DNA from: Bacteroidia bacterium
Lineage (GTDB): Bacteria; Bacteroidota; Bacteroidia; Bacteroidales; CAJPTX01
Assembly (NCBI GenBank): GCA_905373665.1
Contig: CAJPTV010000003.1
Span: 1-43,234, forward strand
Length of the DNA: 43,234 nucleotides
Direction: 5' to 3'
In this document: piece after piece, positions 16,702 to 24,905 of the stretch
How positions within the stretch are numbered: the first letter of the stretch is position 1
Layout of the letters: every line of letters begins with the position of its first letter
Made by a program: the position numbers and the translations under genes
The notes under the pieces: model-generated
What the model saw: only the letters and a program-made list of their open reading frames with translations
Databases searched by the model: none
Told to the model about the DNA's origin: nothing

Positions 16702-18513
16702 CTAAAATAATTCGAGGTCATCGTCGTCTTCCGCCACCGCCTGTTCTTCCTCTGGTGCAGCTGACGTATTGCCTGTGAACTGGTCGTGAACCTTGCGTTC
16801 GCTTTCCATCGTGTAAAGGTCTCGCACTTCGGTCATGTCGCTGTGTACCGAAAGGTCGACATTGGCACAAATACGCGAGCTCATGGCGGAGAGCCCCTTC
16901 ACGATCTCTGCGATGACGTTCTCAAAGAAGTCATAGTAACGGACGGCGGCTAGCGCCGACTGCGTCTCCTCGCAAATCGATCGTGAGGTCTTTTCGATGT
17001 TGAGTAAAAGAGAATTGCTCTCCTTCTCCGTACTCAAGAGGTGCTCAGAAAGCGCATGAGAGCGACGGACGTTCACCTGCACATAGTTCCACAACAGGTC
17101 ACTCTCGCCGAGTTTTTGTGCATAAAGCCCGAGCCCTTCGACGGCATTAACGATAACCTGATTGTGTACTCGCACGGTCTCCATGTTATGGTGCATGGTG
17201 TCGAGCATCTCATTTATTTGCGACAGATAGTGCTCAAAATGCGCCTCTTTCACATCACGGAAAGGCGCTAAGAGCTCCTCTACCCGCCTAGACAGGGTGT
17301 TAAAGGTTTGCAGGTGCTCATCGATGCGCTTCTGCAACGTATTTGCCCCATCGCGGATAAAGAGCACCTCACGCGTACACTCCGGAAAAACGTCCAAGAC
17401 GCGCGCAAGGAGCGAATCTGTGCGTTTGAAACGATCGGCGAGGTCAGAGATCGCCGTTCGGCGTATATGTTCGTCTTCGCTCATCGTATTACGACAAATC
17501 GACGCGACGGCACTCATCTCCTTGGCTATGGAACGGAAGTGAAACGCAATAGCCTCGATAGCCGCCTGATACTCCTTATTGGTAGCGAGCAACTGCGCAG
17601 CTTGAAGCGCCGAGATGTCGCGCACCTGCACGAGCACCGAAGTCCAAGCATCTTCTGTGGCGAGGACGTCGGTTTGCCTCAAGTTTTCCAAGAGCTTAAT
17701 ATGCGCCTGCTGGATGTGTTCCATCTTTTGGCGAATGATGTCTTGGTACTGCAGGCTCGTAATCACATCGGCAATACTTTTCGCACACGTGTCGCTCTTG
17801 GCTCGGAGCTCTGGGAGATTCTCGTCAGACTCTCGCTGTTTTACCTCGAAGAGGTGCTTTCCCTGTTCGACGAAATCAAGCAAAGAGACGAGGCTACGAA
17901 TGCCACGCCCCCCGATCAACTCGATATGGTTGAGCGAGTAGCTCAATTCCTGTAAAAAGACCTGCGAGAGTTTCTTCGTTTCGACGATCTCGATTACGAA
18001 ATTTTCCCACTCGCGGATGAGCGCATTGAAACGCAATGAATAAGCCGCATTTTCTTTGCTTACACTCCGATACACGGCATCGACGGCGATGAGTTCCATA
18101 TTGAGGATGGAAAACTCATTATTGATGTGACGTAAGGGGAAGAGATATTCCTCAAGGGCATCATTGAGCTTGCGCACAATACGCAACGTCTCTGACTGTT
18201 GACCTTTGAGAGCAACAAGACTCTGCTCGAGCTCCGTACGACAGAGTTCGAGGTCGTTTTTCAGCTGGTCATTCTTCGTACGTGAAAAGAGCTCAAGGAG
18301 CGCCGAAGCGTCTTTCGAGACATTCTTTGACTCCTTGTAGAAGCCCTTAAACTTCGCATTAAGCCCCAAGAAATCCTCTGCCGAACATTGGTGCAGCGCC
18401 TGTATCTTGAGGTCAACGTTCTCGAACAGTTCCACGATCTCTGGGACGGTGCAAACCGAGACAGAGCCCTCGTCCGTCAGAGTCGCAGTAGGCATAGATT
18501 CGTTCGTAGTCAT
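16702..18513 (-). CDS. 603-aa coiled-coil chemosensory protein with two CheZ-like phosphatase motifs
   Basis: The first gene of the operon encodes a soluble, mostly helical protein with no signal peptide or membrane segment. Residues 254-262 read LQYQDIIRQ, giving D-x-x-x-Q (Asp258, Gln262), the catalytic pattern of the CheY-P phosphatase CheZ (FQDLTGQ). A related site at 524-532, VRYYDFFEN, gives D-x-x-x-N (Asp528, Asn532). The two are 270 residues apart, each in a similar helix, suggesting an internal duplication. The C-terminus (594-603) is acidic and ends AEDDDDLELF, resembling the CheZ tail DDLLDSLGF that docks on CheY. I see no classical MCP hairpin tip (no EAARAGE-type motif). It may be a CheZ-like phosphatase, a soluble receptor-like scaffold, or both; the family name is not known to me. 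Confidence 0.75.
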   Translation of the reverse strand: MTTNESMPTATLTDEGSVSVCTVPEIVELFENVDLKIQALHQCSAEDFLGLNAKFKGFYKESKNVSKDASALLELFSRTKNDQLKNDLELCRTELEQSLVALKGQQSETLRIVRKLNDALEEYLFPLRHINNEFSILNMELIAVDAVYRSVSKENAAYSLRFNALIREWENFVIEIVETKKLSQVFLQELSYSLNHIELIGGRGIRSLVSLLDFVEQGKHLFEVKQRESDENLPELRAKSDTCAKSIADVITSLQYQDIIRQKMEHIQQAHIKLLENLRQTDVLATEDAWTSVLVQVRDISALQAAQLLATNKEYQAAIEAIAFHFRSIAKEMSAVASICRNTMSEDEHIRRTAISDLADRFKRTDSLLARVLDVFPECTREVLFIRDGANTLQKRIDEHLQTFNTLSRRVEELLAPFRDVKEAHFEHYLSQINEMLDTMHHNMETVRVHNQVIVNAVEGLGLYAQKLGESDLLWNYVQVNVRRSHALSEHLLSTEKESNSLLLNIEKTSRSICEETQSALAAVRYYDFFENVIAEIVKGLSAMSSRICANVDLSVHSDMTEVRDLYTMESERKVHDQFTGNTSAAPEEEQAVAEDDDDLELF

Positions 18514-18592
18514 TCGGTTCTATTCTCAAGCAAAGAAACGCATTTTGTCTGGTAGCGTTATCGTTTTTCTCATCTTAGAACAAAGTTTTCCT

Positions 18593-18600
18593 TAGTTTTG
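18593..18600 (+). promoter_or_regulatory. -7 box upstream of the Crp/Fnr gene
   Basis: TAGTTTTG fits TAnnTTTG and lies 30 bp before the ATG at 18630. A clear -33 TTTG at proper spacing is not seen. The 116-bp divergent gap (18514-18629) must also hold the promoter of the chemosensory operon, for which I can only see a weak TTTCTTTG at 18531-18538 on the minus strand. Confidence 0.4.
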
Positions 18601-18629
18601 TAACAATAGTCACAAACAGTGTTTTTCGG

Positions 18630-19304
18630 ATGGATGCGCATTATCTCCAAACCCATGTTCCGCTCTTTCGTGGGTTAGACGCTCTACAGCTGTTGCGTAT
18701 TGCGAACGAGGCCAGTCTGGAGCGCGTGAGTCGCGGCGGGGTCTACTATCGGGGGTTGATTCCTCCTCGTCCTGCGGTCTACTTGCTCAGTGGTCTTGTC
18801 GGGGTTCGGAGTGCCTCGGCTGCAGGGCGTCATTTCGGGCCACAGCTCTTCCGAAGTGGCGAGTGGCTTTTACTCAACTACACGCTCACGCAAGACGCCG
18901 AGCCGTGGATGTTAGAGATTTATCGAGATGCGACGCTCATCCATCTTCCGTACACGGGGCTTCTGGGGTTGGCACAAATCAACACGCAGTTTTCGGTCAA
19001 TTTACTGCAGGCGCTTGCGGAGGAAAGTTGTGCACTTTACAATGCTGAGATGCAAATGCTTCAAGAGAATGTCGAGGCTCGCTGTCTGCGTCTTCTTCGT
19101 TATTTAAGCAACGAAGTGTTTCATGCCCCCCGTTTCAAACTCCCCTTCACACAGACGCAATTAGCTGATCTTCTACACACCTCTCGCGAAGTGGTAAGCC
19201 GCGCCCTTGCCACACTAAAAAAACGCGGCGAGGTCGAGATGGAGGGAAGGGAGATCCTCCTCACGCCAGACGAGCACGTGGGCACGATATGCGGCAAAAT
19301 GTAA
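18630..19304 (+). CDS. Crp/Fnr family transcriptional regulator
   Basis: A 224-aa regulator with an N-terminal cyclic-nucleotide-binding-like beta-roll (about 10-120) and a C-terminal winged helix (about 165-215). The recognition region is FTQTQLADLLHTSREVVSRALATLKKRGEV, typical of HTH_Crp (TSREVVSRAL). It lacks the N-terminal Cys cluster of oxygen-sensing FNR and the classic cAMP-pocket motif, so the ligand is unknown. It is transcribed divergently from the chemosensory operon, and regulation of that operon is possible but unproven. An IS-end-like sequence and a bidirectional terminator follow it. Confidence 0.88.
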   Translation: MDAHYLQTHVPLFRGLDALQLLRIANEASLERVSRGGVYYRGLIPPRPAVYLLSGLVGVRSASAAGRHFGPQLFRSGEWLLLNYTLTQDAEPWMLEIYRDATLIHLPYTGLLGLAQINTQFSVNLLQALAEESCALYNAEMQMLQENVEARCLRLLRYLSNEVFHAPRFKLPFTQTQLADLLHTSREVVSRALATLKKRGEVEMEGREILLTPDEHVGTICGKM

Positions 19305-19314
19305 ATCGCTAAGG

Positions 19315-19344
19315 GGAGCTTACACACTTTTACAGACACTACCC
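19315..19344. repeat. Solo IS256-like terminal sequence
   Basis: GGAGCTTACACACTTTT is shared with positions 24-40. On the minus strand it reads GGGTAGTGTC then GTAAAAGTGTGTAAGCTCC, again the form of an IS256-family terminal repeat. No transposase flanks it: the Crp/Fnr gene ends 10 bp to the left and no transposase-like frame lies to the right. It is probably a leftover end of an excised or deleted element. The following 19345-19433 is purine-rich and shows no gene. Confidence 0.45.
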
Positions 19345-19433
19345 TAATCGAACAGCTCGGGGGCGAGGAGGAAGCAGGGAAAAGGAAGCAAGGCAAAGAA
19401 GGCAGCGCAAGGGGGGTAGTAATATAAGCTTAT

Positions 19434-19471
19434 AAAAAAAGGCGACTCTCGCCTCGCGAGAATCGCCTTTT
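19434..19471. terminator. Bidirectional terminator between the Crp/Fnr gene and a barrel gene
   Basis: GGCGACTCTCGC (19441-19452) pairs with GCGAGAATCGCC (19456-19467) with one mismatch. It is flanked by seven A on the left and TTTT on the right, so it can serve the minus-strand barrel gene (U7) and, more weakly, the plus-strand regulator. Confidence 0.75.
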
Positions 19472-19484
19472 ACTGTGTCAAATT

Positions 19485-19500
19485 TCTCTAACGTTAGAGA
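19485..19500. promoter_or_regulatory. Perfect 16-bp palindrome
   Basis: TCTCTAACGTTAGAGA is a loopless palindrome 10 bp after the barrel gene stop. The form is that of a dimeric protein-binding site rather than a hairpin. Its role is unknown. Confidence 0.3.
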
Positions 19501-19509
19501 GAGGACGTC

Positions 19510-20406
19510 CTAGAAGTGGAATACCAGATAGAAGTTACCGTACCCCGTACCTGCTAAACCTTTCTCTCCAGAAGGCGCACCCAAGCCCTTCTTACCTGGG
19601 TTTGTACCGAAGTGGAAAGTCGAGTTATCCGGAGCACCCTCTTTCTCAATCTTCATATACTGCGACCCTACCATCTTCTCGGTCGTAGTCTTCGTGCGCG
19701 TTCCGAAAGAGCCCTGCAGCGCAAGACCTACTTCAAAACCCAAGCACATATTCTGGTAGAAGTAGTACTCTGCCCCAGTGAACGCCACGAGCCCCAACGA
19801 GTGATTCCCCGATCCGTACGTGGAAATCGGACGCTCAGACTTAGCAGCCTCACCAGTACCACCCCAGTTAGCAGAGAGTGGTGACGAGTTAAACTCGTTC
19901 ATCTTGTTACCATAGTAGAACTCAGACGAGGACTTGAAGTAACGATAGAAGACATCACCACCGACAAAGCCACGCAAACGCCCCGTACCACGGAAGTGCT
20001 GATAACCTGCCGCAATGCGCCAATCATTATTCCAATCCACGCGCTTATCTTCCACCTTATCATTAGAAAGGGGGTTGAGCGTGCGCGCTGCTTGGTCAGT
20101 GATAAAACGACGCGAAATCGTCTTGTTATCATCTGGGTTAAAACGAAGGTGGAGACGTACCGCATCGTCGTTGGTTAGGAAATAACGCCCGTGAAGCGTG
20201 TAATCTTGATTCTTCCAACGAGAATCAGATGCGTTATTCGTATTCCCATTAAACATATTCCCGACAAAGTCGAGGATGGGGCTTGCCTCAATCCCGACCC
20301 CGAAGTCCCCAGCTGCGGGGTAGAACTTCTGTGTAGTCTCTTCCTGTGCGAAAGCTGCCGAAACCGCCAACACGCAAGAAGAGAGCAAAACTGCAATTCT
20401 CTTCAT
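19510..20406 (-). CDS. Probable outer-membrane beta-barrel protein, function unknown
   Basis: A 298-aa protein with a signal peptide (MKRIAVLLSSCVLAVSAAFA, cut before QEE). The mature part starts with GDFGVGIEASPILDF and then strand-like segments such as YTLHGRYFLTNDDAVRLHLRF, ending in YLVFHF. This looks like the Bacteroidales porin-like barrel group whose members begin GDFG...NP, but I cannot name a substrate. The Met at 20406 was chosen over the upstream one at 20436 because it begins the signal peptide. It lies 36 bp after the lipoprotein gene and is probably cotranscribed with it. A terminator follows. Confidence 0.7.
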   Translation of the reverse strand: MKRIAVLLSSCVLAVSAAFAQEETTQKFYPAAGDFGVGIEASPILDFVGNMFNGNTNNASDSRWKNQDYTLHGRYFLTNDDAVRLHLRFNPDDNKTISRRFITDQAARTLNPLSNDKVEDKRVDWNNDWRIAAGYQHFRGTGRLRGFVGGDVFYRYFKSSSEFYYGNKMNEFNSSPLSANWGGTGEAAKSERPISTYGSGNHSLGLVAFTGAEYYFYQNMCLGFEVGLALQGSFGTRTKTTTEKMVGSQYMKIEKEGAPDNSTFHFGTNPGKKGLGAPSGEKGLAGTGYGNFYLVFHF

Positions 20407-20442
20407 TCTTACGTACTCTATCTTATTAGACGGCAACCTAAA

Positions 20443-20934
20443 CTAGAACGTAATGAGTTTGTCCTTAGAATATACGACTTTAACAATACGATACTCCCCA
20501 GGCTTCAAATTCTTCAGATTGCCTTGAAGCTCACCCTTAAATATATAAGATTTTTCATCGTCAGCTCCTTTCTTGTAACCTGCTACAAAATTGGTGAATG
20601 CTGCGGTGTACTCCACGCCCTCAGAGGTAGCGGGTAACGAAATCGTCACTTTATCCGCGAGAGTAACCTCTTGTATATAATTACCCTTTGCTTCACTATT
20701 CCCCAACTTGTTATTTGGGGCTGTCAAAATCATACGAGCACTCGGCACAGTTGAATATTTTTCAACACCATCGTTCGCTGTAGATGAATTGTACCTTGCA
20801 TGAATCTCAACCGTAGCTGTTTGGCTTTTATCTACAGCAGACTCAGAAGAAATCACCTTATCGTCACATGACGACAAAAGAGACATACTAGCAGCAGCTA
20901 GCAACATGAAACCACATACGACAATCTTCTTCAT
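20443..20934 (-). CDS. Small lipoprotein, function unknown
   Basis: A 163-aa protein with a lipoprotein signal peptide: hydrophobic core then SLLSSC with the lipidated Cys23, followed by DD, the acidic pair often associated with surface export in Bacteroidetes. The rest has beta-strand character (TVEIHARYNS, EVTLADKVTISLPA, YRIVKVVYSKD), perhaps an Ig-like or jelly-roll domain. No named family recognised. It precedes the barrel gene and may be its partner on the outer membrane. A promoter box lies at 20978-20985. Confidence 0.7.
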   Translation of the reverse strand: MKKIVVCGFMLLAAASMSLLSSCDDKVISSESAVDKSQTATVEIHARYNSSTANDGVEKYSTVPSARMILTAPNNKLGNSEAKGNYIQEVTLADKVTISLPATSEGVEYTAAFTNFVAGYKKGADDEKSYIFKGELQGNLKNLKPGEYRIVKVVYSKDKLITF

Positions 20935-20977
20935 TGTTCTAATGTTTTACTTGGTAGTTGTAACACAATTATGGATG

Positions 20978-20985
20978 CAAAGGTA
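20978..20985 (-). promoter_or_regulatory. -7 box upstream of the lipoprotein-barrel pair
   Basis: TACCTTTG on the minus strand, 43 bp before the lipoprotein start. The nearest TTTG upstream is only 12 bp away, so the -33 element is uncertain. Confidence 0.5.
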
Positions 20986-21105
20986 GCGAACTTTCCCCAA
21001 AAAAGTTCCCACGTAAAAAAGAAATATACTCGATTTTTTAACAACACTGCTGGTCACTACACTCAAGCGGTTGCTAAAAAAGGCGACGCCCCGCACAGGA
21101 GTGCG

Positions 21106-23817
21106 CTATCGCGTCACACTCCGTAACTCATGCCCACAACCCACAAGCCATTCTTGCCCCCCTCCTTTACGAGGACGCCCTATACTAAACGGGGTGGTCG
21201 CTTCGATGGGGATACTCCCTACGAGCGAGCCTCCCCGCAAGGCACTCCCCTCGGGGGTAAGAAGCGGCACAAACCACGCCTGTCGCGCCGATGTACTCAA
21301 TACCCCAACCCCGACGTTCTTCTCTCCTAGGCGAAAAAGCTGTAACCAAGGGACAAGCTCGCCATCCAAAGCGAGGCGCGCAAGGACACTGCCCAGCTGA
21401 TTCGCCACCACGAGCTCTTTGCCGCTCGTGTAAAGCACCTCTAAAACGCCGTCGCCGTTCAGATCAAAGAAGCGCGCAGCACTATTCCTACGCCACGAAG
21501 ATAGCGCCACGCGACGCACCTCTCCGCTCGGAACGCTGATAACGCAGAGCTCCCCCTCCTCATTTACCGTGACCACACGCGGCGAATCCCCGAACTCGAC
21601 CTCTAGACTCGCTGTCTTGGCACGTGCGACGCTCTGCTGCGTCTGAAACCGCTCCTCGCCCCGACGATTGAGGAAATAAAGACGATTCGCATCACTCCCC
21701 ACGATGTAGTCTTTACCACGACTCGAGAACCAGAGCCACGGCTGTTCGGGCGTGCTCTCAAGACGCGGCGGCTGAAAGCCCTCTACCCGCTTCCCAGTGC
21801 GGTCATAGACGTACACCTTTCGCTCGCAACTCACAAAGAAACGATATTCTCGCTTCCCTTCGTAATCGAAGATCGCCAAAGGGGCTTGCGTCTCCGCTGG
21901 GAGTCGTATGGGGAAGCCTGTGACGGGATTCCCCTTCCGATCCACCGCATAAAGCTTATTCCTTGTCACAAAGACATACTGCAGCTTACCGTTGCGGAGG
22001 AGATCCACCTGCCGCGGTTCGCCGATAATAGGTCCTTCGAGCTGCGTACGCCACAGGGTGCGCCCCTCAGCGTTGAGAAGATAGAGGAAGTCGCGCGAGT
22101 CTTGCACCAAGACCTCCTGCTCTTTCGTATTGTGGTTCACGACCCATAGCGGGCGTCCGCACACCTCTCCTTCGAGTTTGACGAGCCAGTTCTTAGCGGG
22201 GGCTGACGGTTCTATTCGCCGCCGCGGGCTGACTTGAAAGACACCGTTGTAGAACAAAATCTTCCCTGCCCCGCTGACCTGTAGGGCACATCCTGCGAGC
22301 GAGTTCGCTAGTTTAGCCCCCCGCCCTTTTTGCACCCCACTCGCCGCAGTAAAGAAAAGCCCTGCAAATTCGCGACGTGCACGCGGTGCGGTATAAAACA
22401 TGAAATTGCACTGCGACTGGAGACGATCGCGCACCTCCTGCCAATGGGGCGTAGCCTCCAAGGTCGCGCCCCGCAATTTACACAACGCCGCCCGTTCGAT
22501 CAGTTTTGGGGAGCTTGCAAAAACGATGTAGCGATCGACAATTCCGTAGTAACGCCCCACGTCGCTACTAAACGGTAAGCCAAAGTGGCGTTGGAAATAG
22601 TCAGCTTGCCCCGACGGACAGAGGACAAGCTCCTGCTCTCCGTCGAGTTGCAGCCGTTGCAATACGTCACGCACAGCAGCCCCAGAGGCACTTCGCTGAC
22701 TCAGCTCTGAACGGAAGACCCCGAGCGCATGACTGGTGCTGCGCGGCGTAAGAAACAAGATCCAGTTCCCCGTCCCCTGATATTCATCCCAAGCGAGCGT
22801 TACTTCTTGCACCTCAGCTTTTTCTAAGAGCGAGGGCTTCTCCGTTTTTTCGTGCGAGAGTTGCCTATAGAGCTGTGCTGGGTTTCTATCGCCCCAACGC
22901 AGCCAAAAGGTGGTGGTCTCGGGGACGATCGACGCCGCGGAGACCGTCACGCTCTTTGCCTGGTCATATACTTGGCTATGTTTCTTACTTTGGGCGTCGA
23001 TTAGCGAAAGTCCCTGTGTGCACAATGCTGCCCCTTCTTGAGCGATATCAAAGCCGACCCAAGAGGTCCAAGCTTCCGTCTCACGAACGAGGCGTTGCCA
23101 GATACCCCCGAGCATTGGGGCTACGTATACCGCATAGCGGGGCAGTTGTAAAAAGACATTCCACGGCACATTCCGGCTTGCCGACTGTAGGGTTCGTACA
23201 AAAGCTTCTTCATGCAAGAGATTGTACTCCGCCCCATGCATCCGCAGGGCTTGTTCGAGTAAAATACGCGAAGAGGAGAAAAGCGAAAGATTATCTTTCG
23301 TGGCCGCATAGAGGGCGACCTCTTTCTTCCGCTCATCAAGGGTAAAGGAGAGTATCTTTATGCCCGAATAAACTTGTGTGGCAACGGGGACGGCGCGCGG
23401 GAAGAGGGCACTCACGAGCTCCTCGGTTTTGAGTTTACGGTGTGTCGTAGCAATGATCCCTAGTGCCGCAAGCCCTTGTTGCCCCATGAGATGCCACGAG
23501 AAACAACTTTCACTAGGGGCTATCGCCGCCGCAATCTTCGGGTTCTCCACCCGTAACGAATCGACCGCCGTGGCGACTTGCGAAAGAAGGCGTCCTGCAT
23601 CAGAATAGCGCAAAAGTGACCAAAGGGTATCGGCCTCGCGCTGTTGCCCCAAGAGGGCATTCCAGCTATTGATGCGCGCTACAATCAGTGCATCCACGGG
23701 TACAAGTGCTAGGGCACCGTTTTCGAGTACGACCGCATTACGCACGAGGGGCGAGAGGAGCAGTAGCCCCCCGAGACTCACGACCACAATCGCGATCAAG
23801 ACCCCTAGTTTTTTCAC
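21106..23817 (-). CDS. Large membrane-anchored protein with a C-terminal propeller-like region, function unknown
   Basis: A 903-aa protein with one N-terminal membrane helix (LGVLIAIVVVSLGGLLLL) and a large region presumably outside the inner membrane. Residues about 40-550 resemble the DUF3352-type proteins that begin with VPVDALIVARINS. The last 350 residues hold repeating strands of the PQQ/WD-like kind: FLYLLNAEGRTLWRTQL, KLYAVDRKGNPVTGFP, KVYVYDRTGKRVEGF, RLYFLNRRGEERF, and an FG-GAP/EF-hand-like FDLNGDGVLEVLY. A Met upstream at 23850 falls inside the promoter box (23848-23855), so the GTG at 23817 (VKKLGVLI) is taken as the start. It stands alone. I recall similar Bacteroidales proteins of unknown role. 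Confidence 0.65.
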   Translation of the reverse strand: MKKLGVLIAIVVVSLGGLLLLSPLVRNAVVLENGALALVPVDALIVARINSWNALLGQQREADTLWSLLRYSDAGRLLSQVATAVDSLRVENPKIAAAIAPSESCFSWHLMGQQGLAALGIIATTHRKLKTEELVSALFPRAVPVATQVYSGIKILSFTLDERKKEVALYAATKDNLSLFSSSRILLEQALRMHGAEYNLLHEEAFVRTLQSASRNVPWNVFLQLPRYAVYVAPMLGGIWQRLVRETEAWTSWVGFDIAQEGAALCTQGLSLIDAQSKKHSQVYDQAKSVTVSAASIVPETTTFWLRWGDRNPAQLYRQLSHEKTEKPSLLEKAEVQEVTLAWDEYQGTGNWILFLTPRSTSHALGVFRSELSQRSASGAAVRDVLQRLQLDGEQELVLCPSGQADYFQRHFGLPFSSDVGRYYGIVDRYIVFASSPKLIERAALCKLRGATLEATPHWQEVRDRLQSQCNFMFYTAPRARREFAGLFFTAASGVQKGRGAKLANSLAGCALQVSGAGKILFYNGVFQVSPRRRIEPSAPAKNWLVKLEGEVCGRPLWVVNHNTKEQEVLVQDSRDFLYLLNAEGRTLWRTQLEGPIIGEPRQVDLLRNGKLQYVFVTRNKLYAVDRKGNPVTGFPIRLPAETQAPLAIFDYEGKREYRFFVSCERKVYVYDRTGKRVEGFQPPRLESTPEQPWLWFSSRGKDYIVGSDANRLYFLNRRGEERFQTQQSVARAKTASLEVEFGDSPRVVTVNEEGELCVISVPSGEVRRVALSSWRRNSAARFFDLNGDGVLEVLYTSGKELVVANQLGSVLARLALDGELVPWLQLFRLGEKNVGVGVLSTSARQAWFVPLLTPEGSALRGGSLVGSIPIEATTPFSIGRPRKGGGQEWLVGCGHELRSVTR

Positions 23818-23847
23818 ACTAATTGTTCTTTCGTCGTTGTAGAGACA

Positions 23848-23855
23848 CAAAGGTA
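23848..23855 (-). promoter_or_regulatory. -7 box for the 903-aa protein
   Basis: TACCTTTG on the minus strand, 30 bp before the GTG start at 23817. It rules out the longer reading frame starting at 23850. Confidence 0.55.
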
Positions 23856-23943
23856 ATAGATAGAGGGCATACGAGGCATGGAGGGGACGCCGAATAGCGA
23901 GAAACGTAGGTGGGGCGACGCCGCTCCCTTGTCTTCACAAAAT

Positions 23944-23977
23944 CAAACGCCCCTGTAGCGACTAGCAGGGGCGTTTG
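23944..23977 (-). terminator. Hairpin terminator after the 282-aa gene
   Basis: CAAACGCCCCTG (23944-23955) and CAGGGGCGTTTG (23966-23977) form a perfect 12-bp stem with a 10-nt loop. On the minus strand it is followed by ATTTTG, a weak U-tract. It lies 27 bp after the gene stop. Confidence 0.65.
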
Positions 23978-24004
23978 AGATAGAAATGAGGTAAGCAGCT
24001 AAGA

Positions 24005-24853
24005 CTAGCGCTTACTGATTCGTTTGAAATCCTTTTTCAAGAAGCCGTCGCCCTTACTCCGACTCATCATGTGGTAGTCGAAATAGTACAGCTTATCATC
24101 AGCCGCGCCGAGGATCGTCTTGTACACCCGCGCATGCATACGCGTCCCTTCTGGCCCCACCTTATGGAGGAAAACGACATTCTCCTTCTTTTCAGCGATC
24201 GCGTTTTCGATATCCTCAGGCTTTACAATCCGAACGATCCCAGAGTAGGCGTCGCGCACCTTCACAATCGAGCGCATATCTTGGGCGAGGTCATTCTCGG
24301 TCATCCAGATCTCTTTGTCTTTTAGGTCAGGGATATTGCGGTTGTAGTAGTCGAGCGGGTTCGCAGATATCAATGACGGGTTTTCGTTGATGAGCTTGAT
24401 GTGCTTTTCTGCAAAGCGGACGAAGCTCAGGAGTTTATAGCTCCAGAAGTCTTGTGCCACGGCGTCGTAGCCCAGCGGGATGGAGCATACCTCGGGCATA
24501 TCCACCACATCTTTCACGGCCGAGCCGTTAGTAAAGGTCATAAAGTTGTAGAACGCGCGCACCTTGTCATCTGGGAAACGGAACTTGATTCGCACGAGGA
24601 ACGACTTGTTGATATCGCCTCGCATCTGTTCAAACTCCGTATCGTTGATAAACTGATACTTGGTGAGCGTCCAGCCCTTTTCCACCGCCTCGCGGATCTT
24701 TATCGTCCACTCCGACATCGGGTTGTTATCCAAGACCACGTAGAGCGGATTCTTCAAGAAGGTGTTAATATCATCTGGGCGGATCACATCCTTCGCACAG
24801 AGGAATGGCACTGCGAGGAGGGAGAGTAAAAGTAAGGAAAGAATCTTCTTCAT
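24005..24853 (-). CDS. Secreted Bacteroidales protein of unknown function
   Basis: A 282-aa protein with a signal peptide (MKKILSLLLLSLLAVPFLCA, cut before KDV). The mature part is mixed alpha/beta. The C-terminus YYFDYHMMSRSKGDGFLKKDFKRI is a conserved-looking block that I recall from other Bacteroidales hypothetical proteins, but no domain with a known role is evident. The Met at 24853 starts the signal peptide; an upstream Met at 24886 would place a non-hydrophobic leader before it. It is a single gene ended by the hairpin at 23944-23977. Confidence 0.6.
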   Translation of the reverse strand: MKKILSLLLLSLLAVPFLCAKDVIRPDDINTFLKNPLYVVLDNNPMSEWTIKIREAVEKGWTLTKYQFINDTEFEQMRGDINKSFLVRIKFRFPDDKVRAFYNFMTFTNGSAVKDVVDMPEVCSIPLGYDAVAQDFWSYKLLSFVRFAEKHIKLINENPSLISANPLDYYNRNIPDLKDKEIWMTENDLAQDMRSIVKVRDAYSGIVRIVKPEDIENAIAEKKENVVFLHKVGPEGTRMHARVYKTILGAADDKLYYFDYHMMSRSKGDGFLKKDFKRISKR

Positions 24854-24905
24854 GTCAGCAATATTATTCACTTTGATAGAACGCACAAGCGGCTAAAAAG
24901 TTGCC

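Noticed and set aside
16702..18513. Classical methyl-accepting chemotaxis receptor
   Set aside because: No membrane helix, no HAMP domain and no conserved hairpin-tip motif could be found, so the MCP label was not used.
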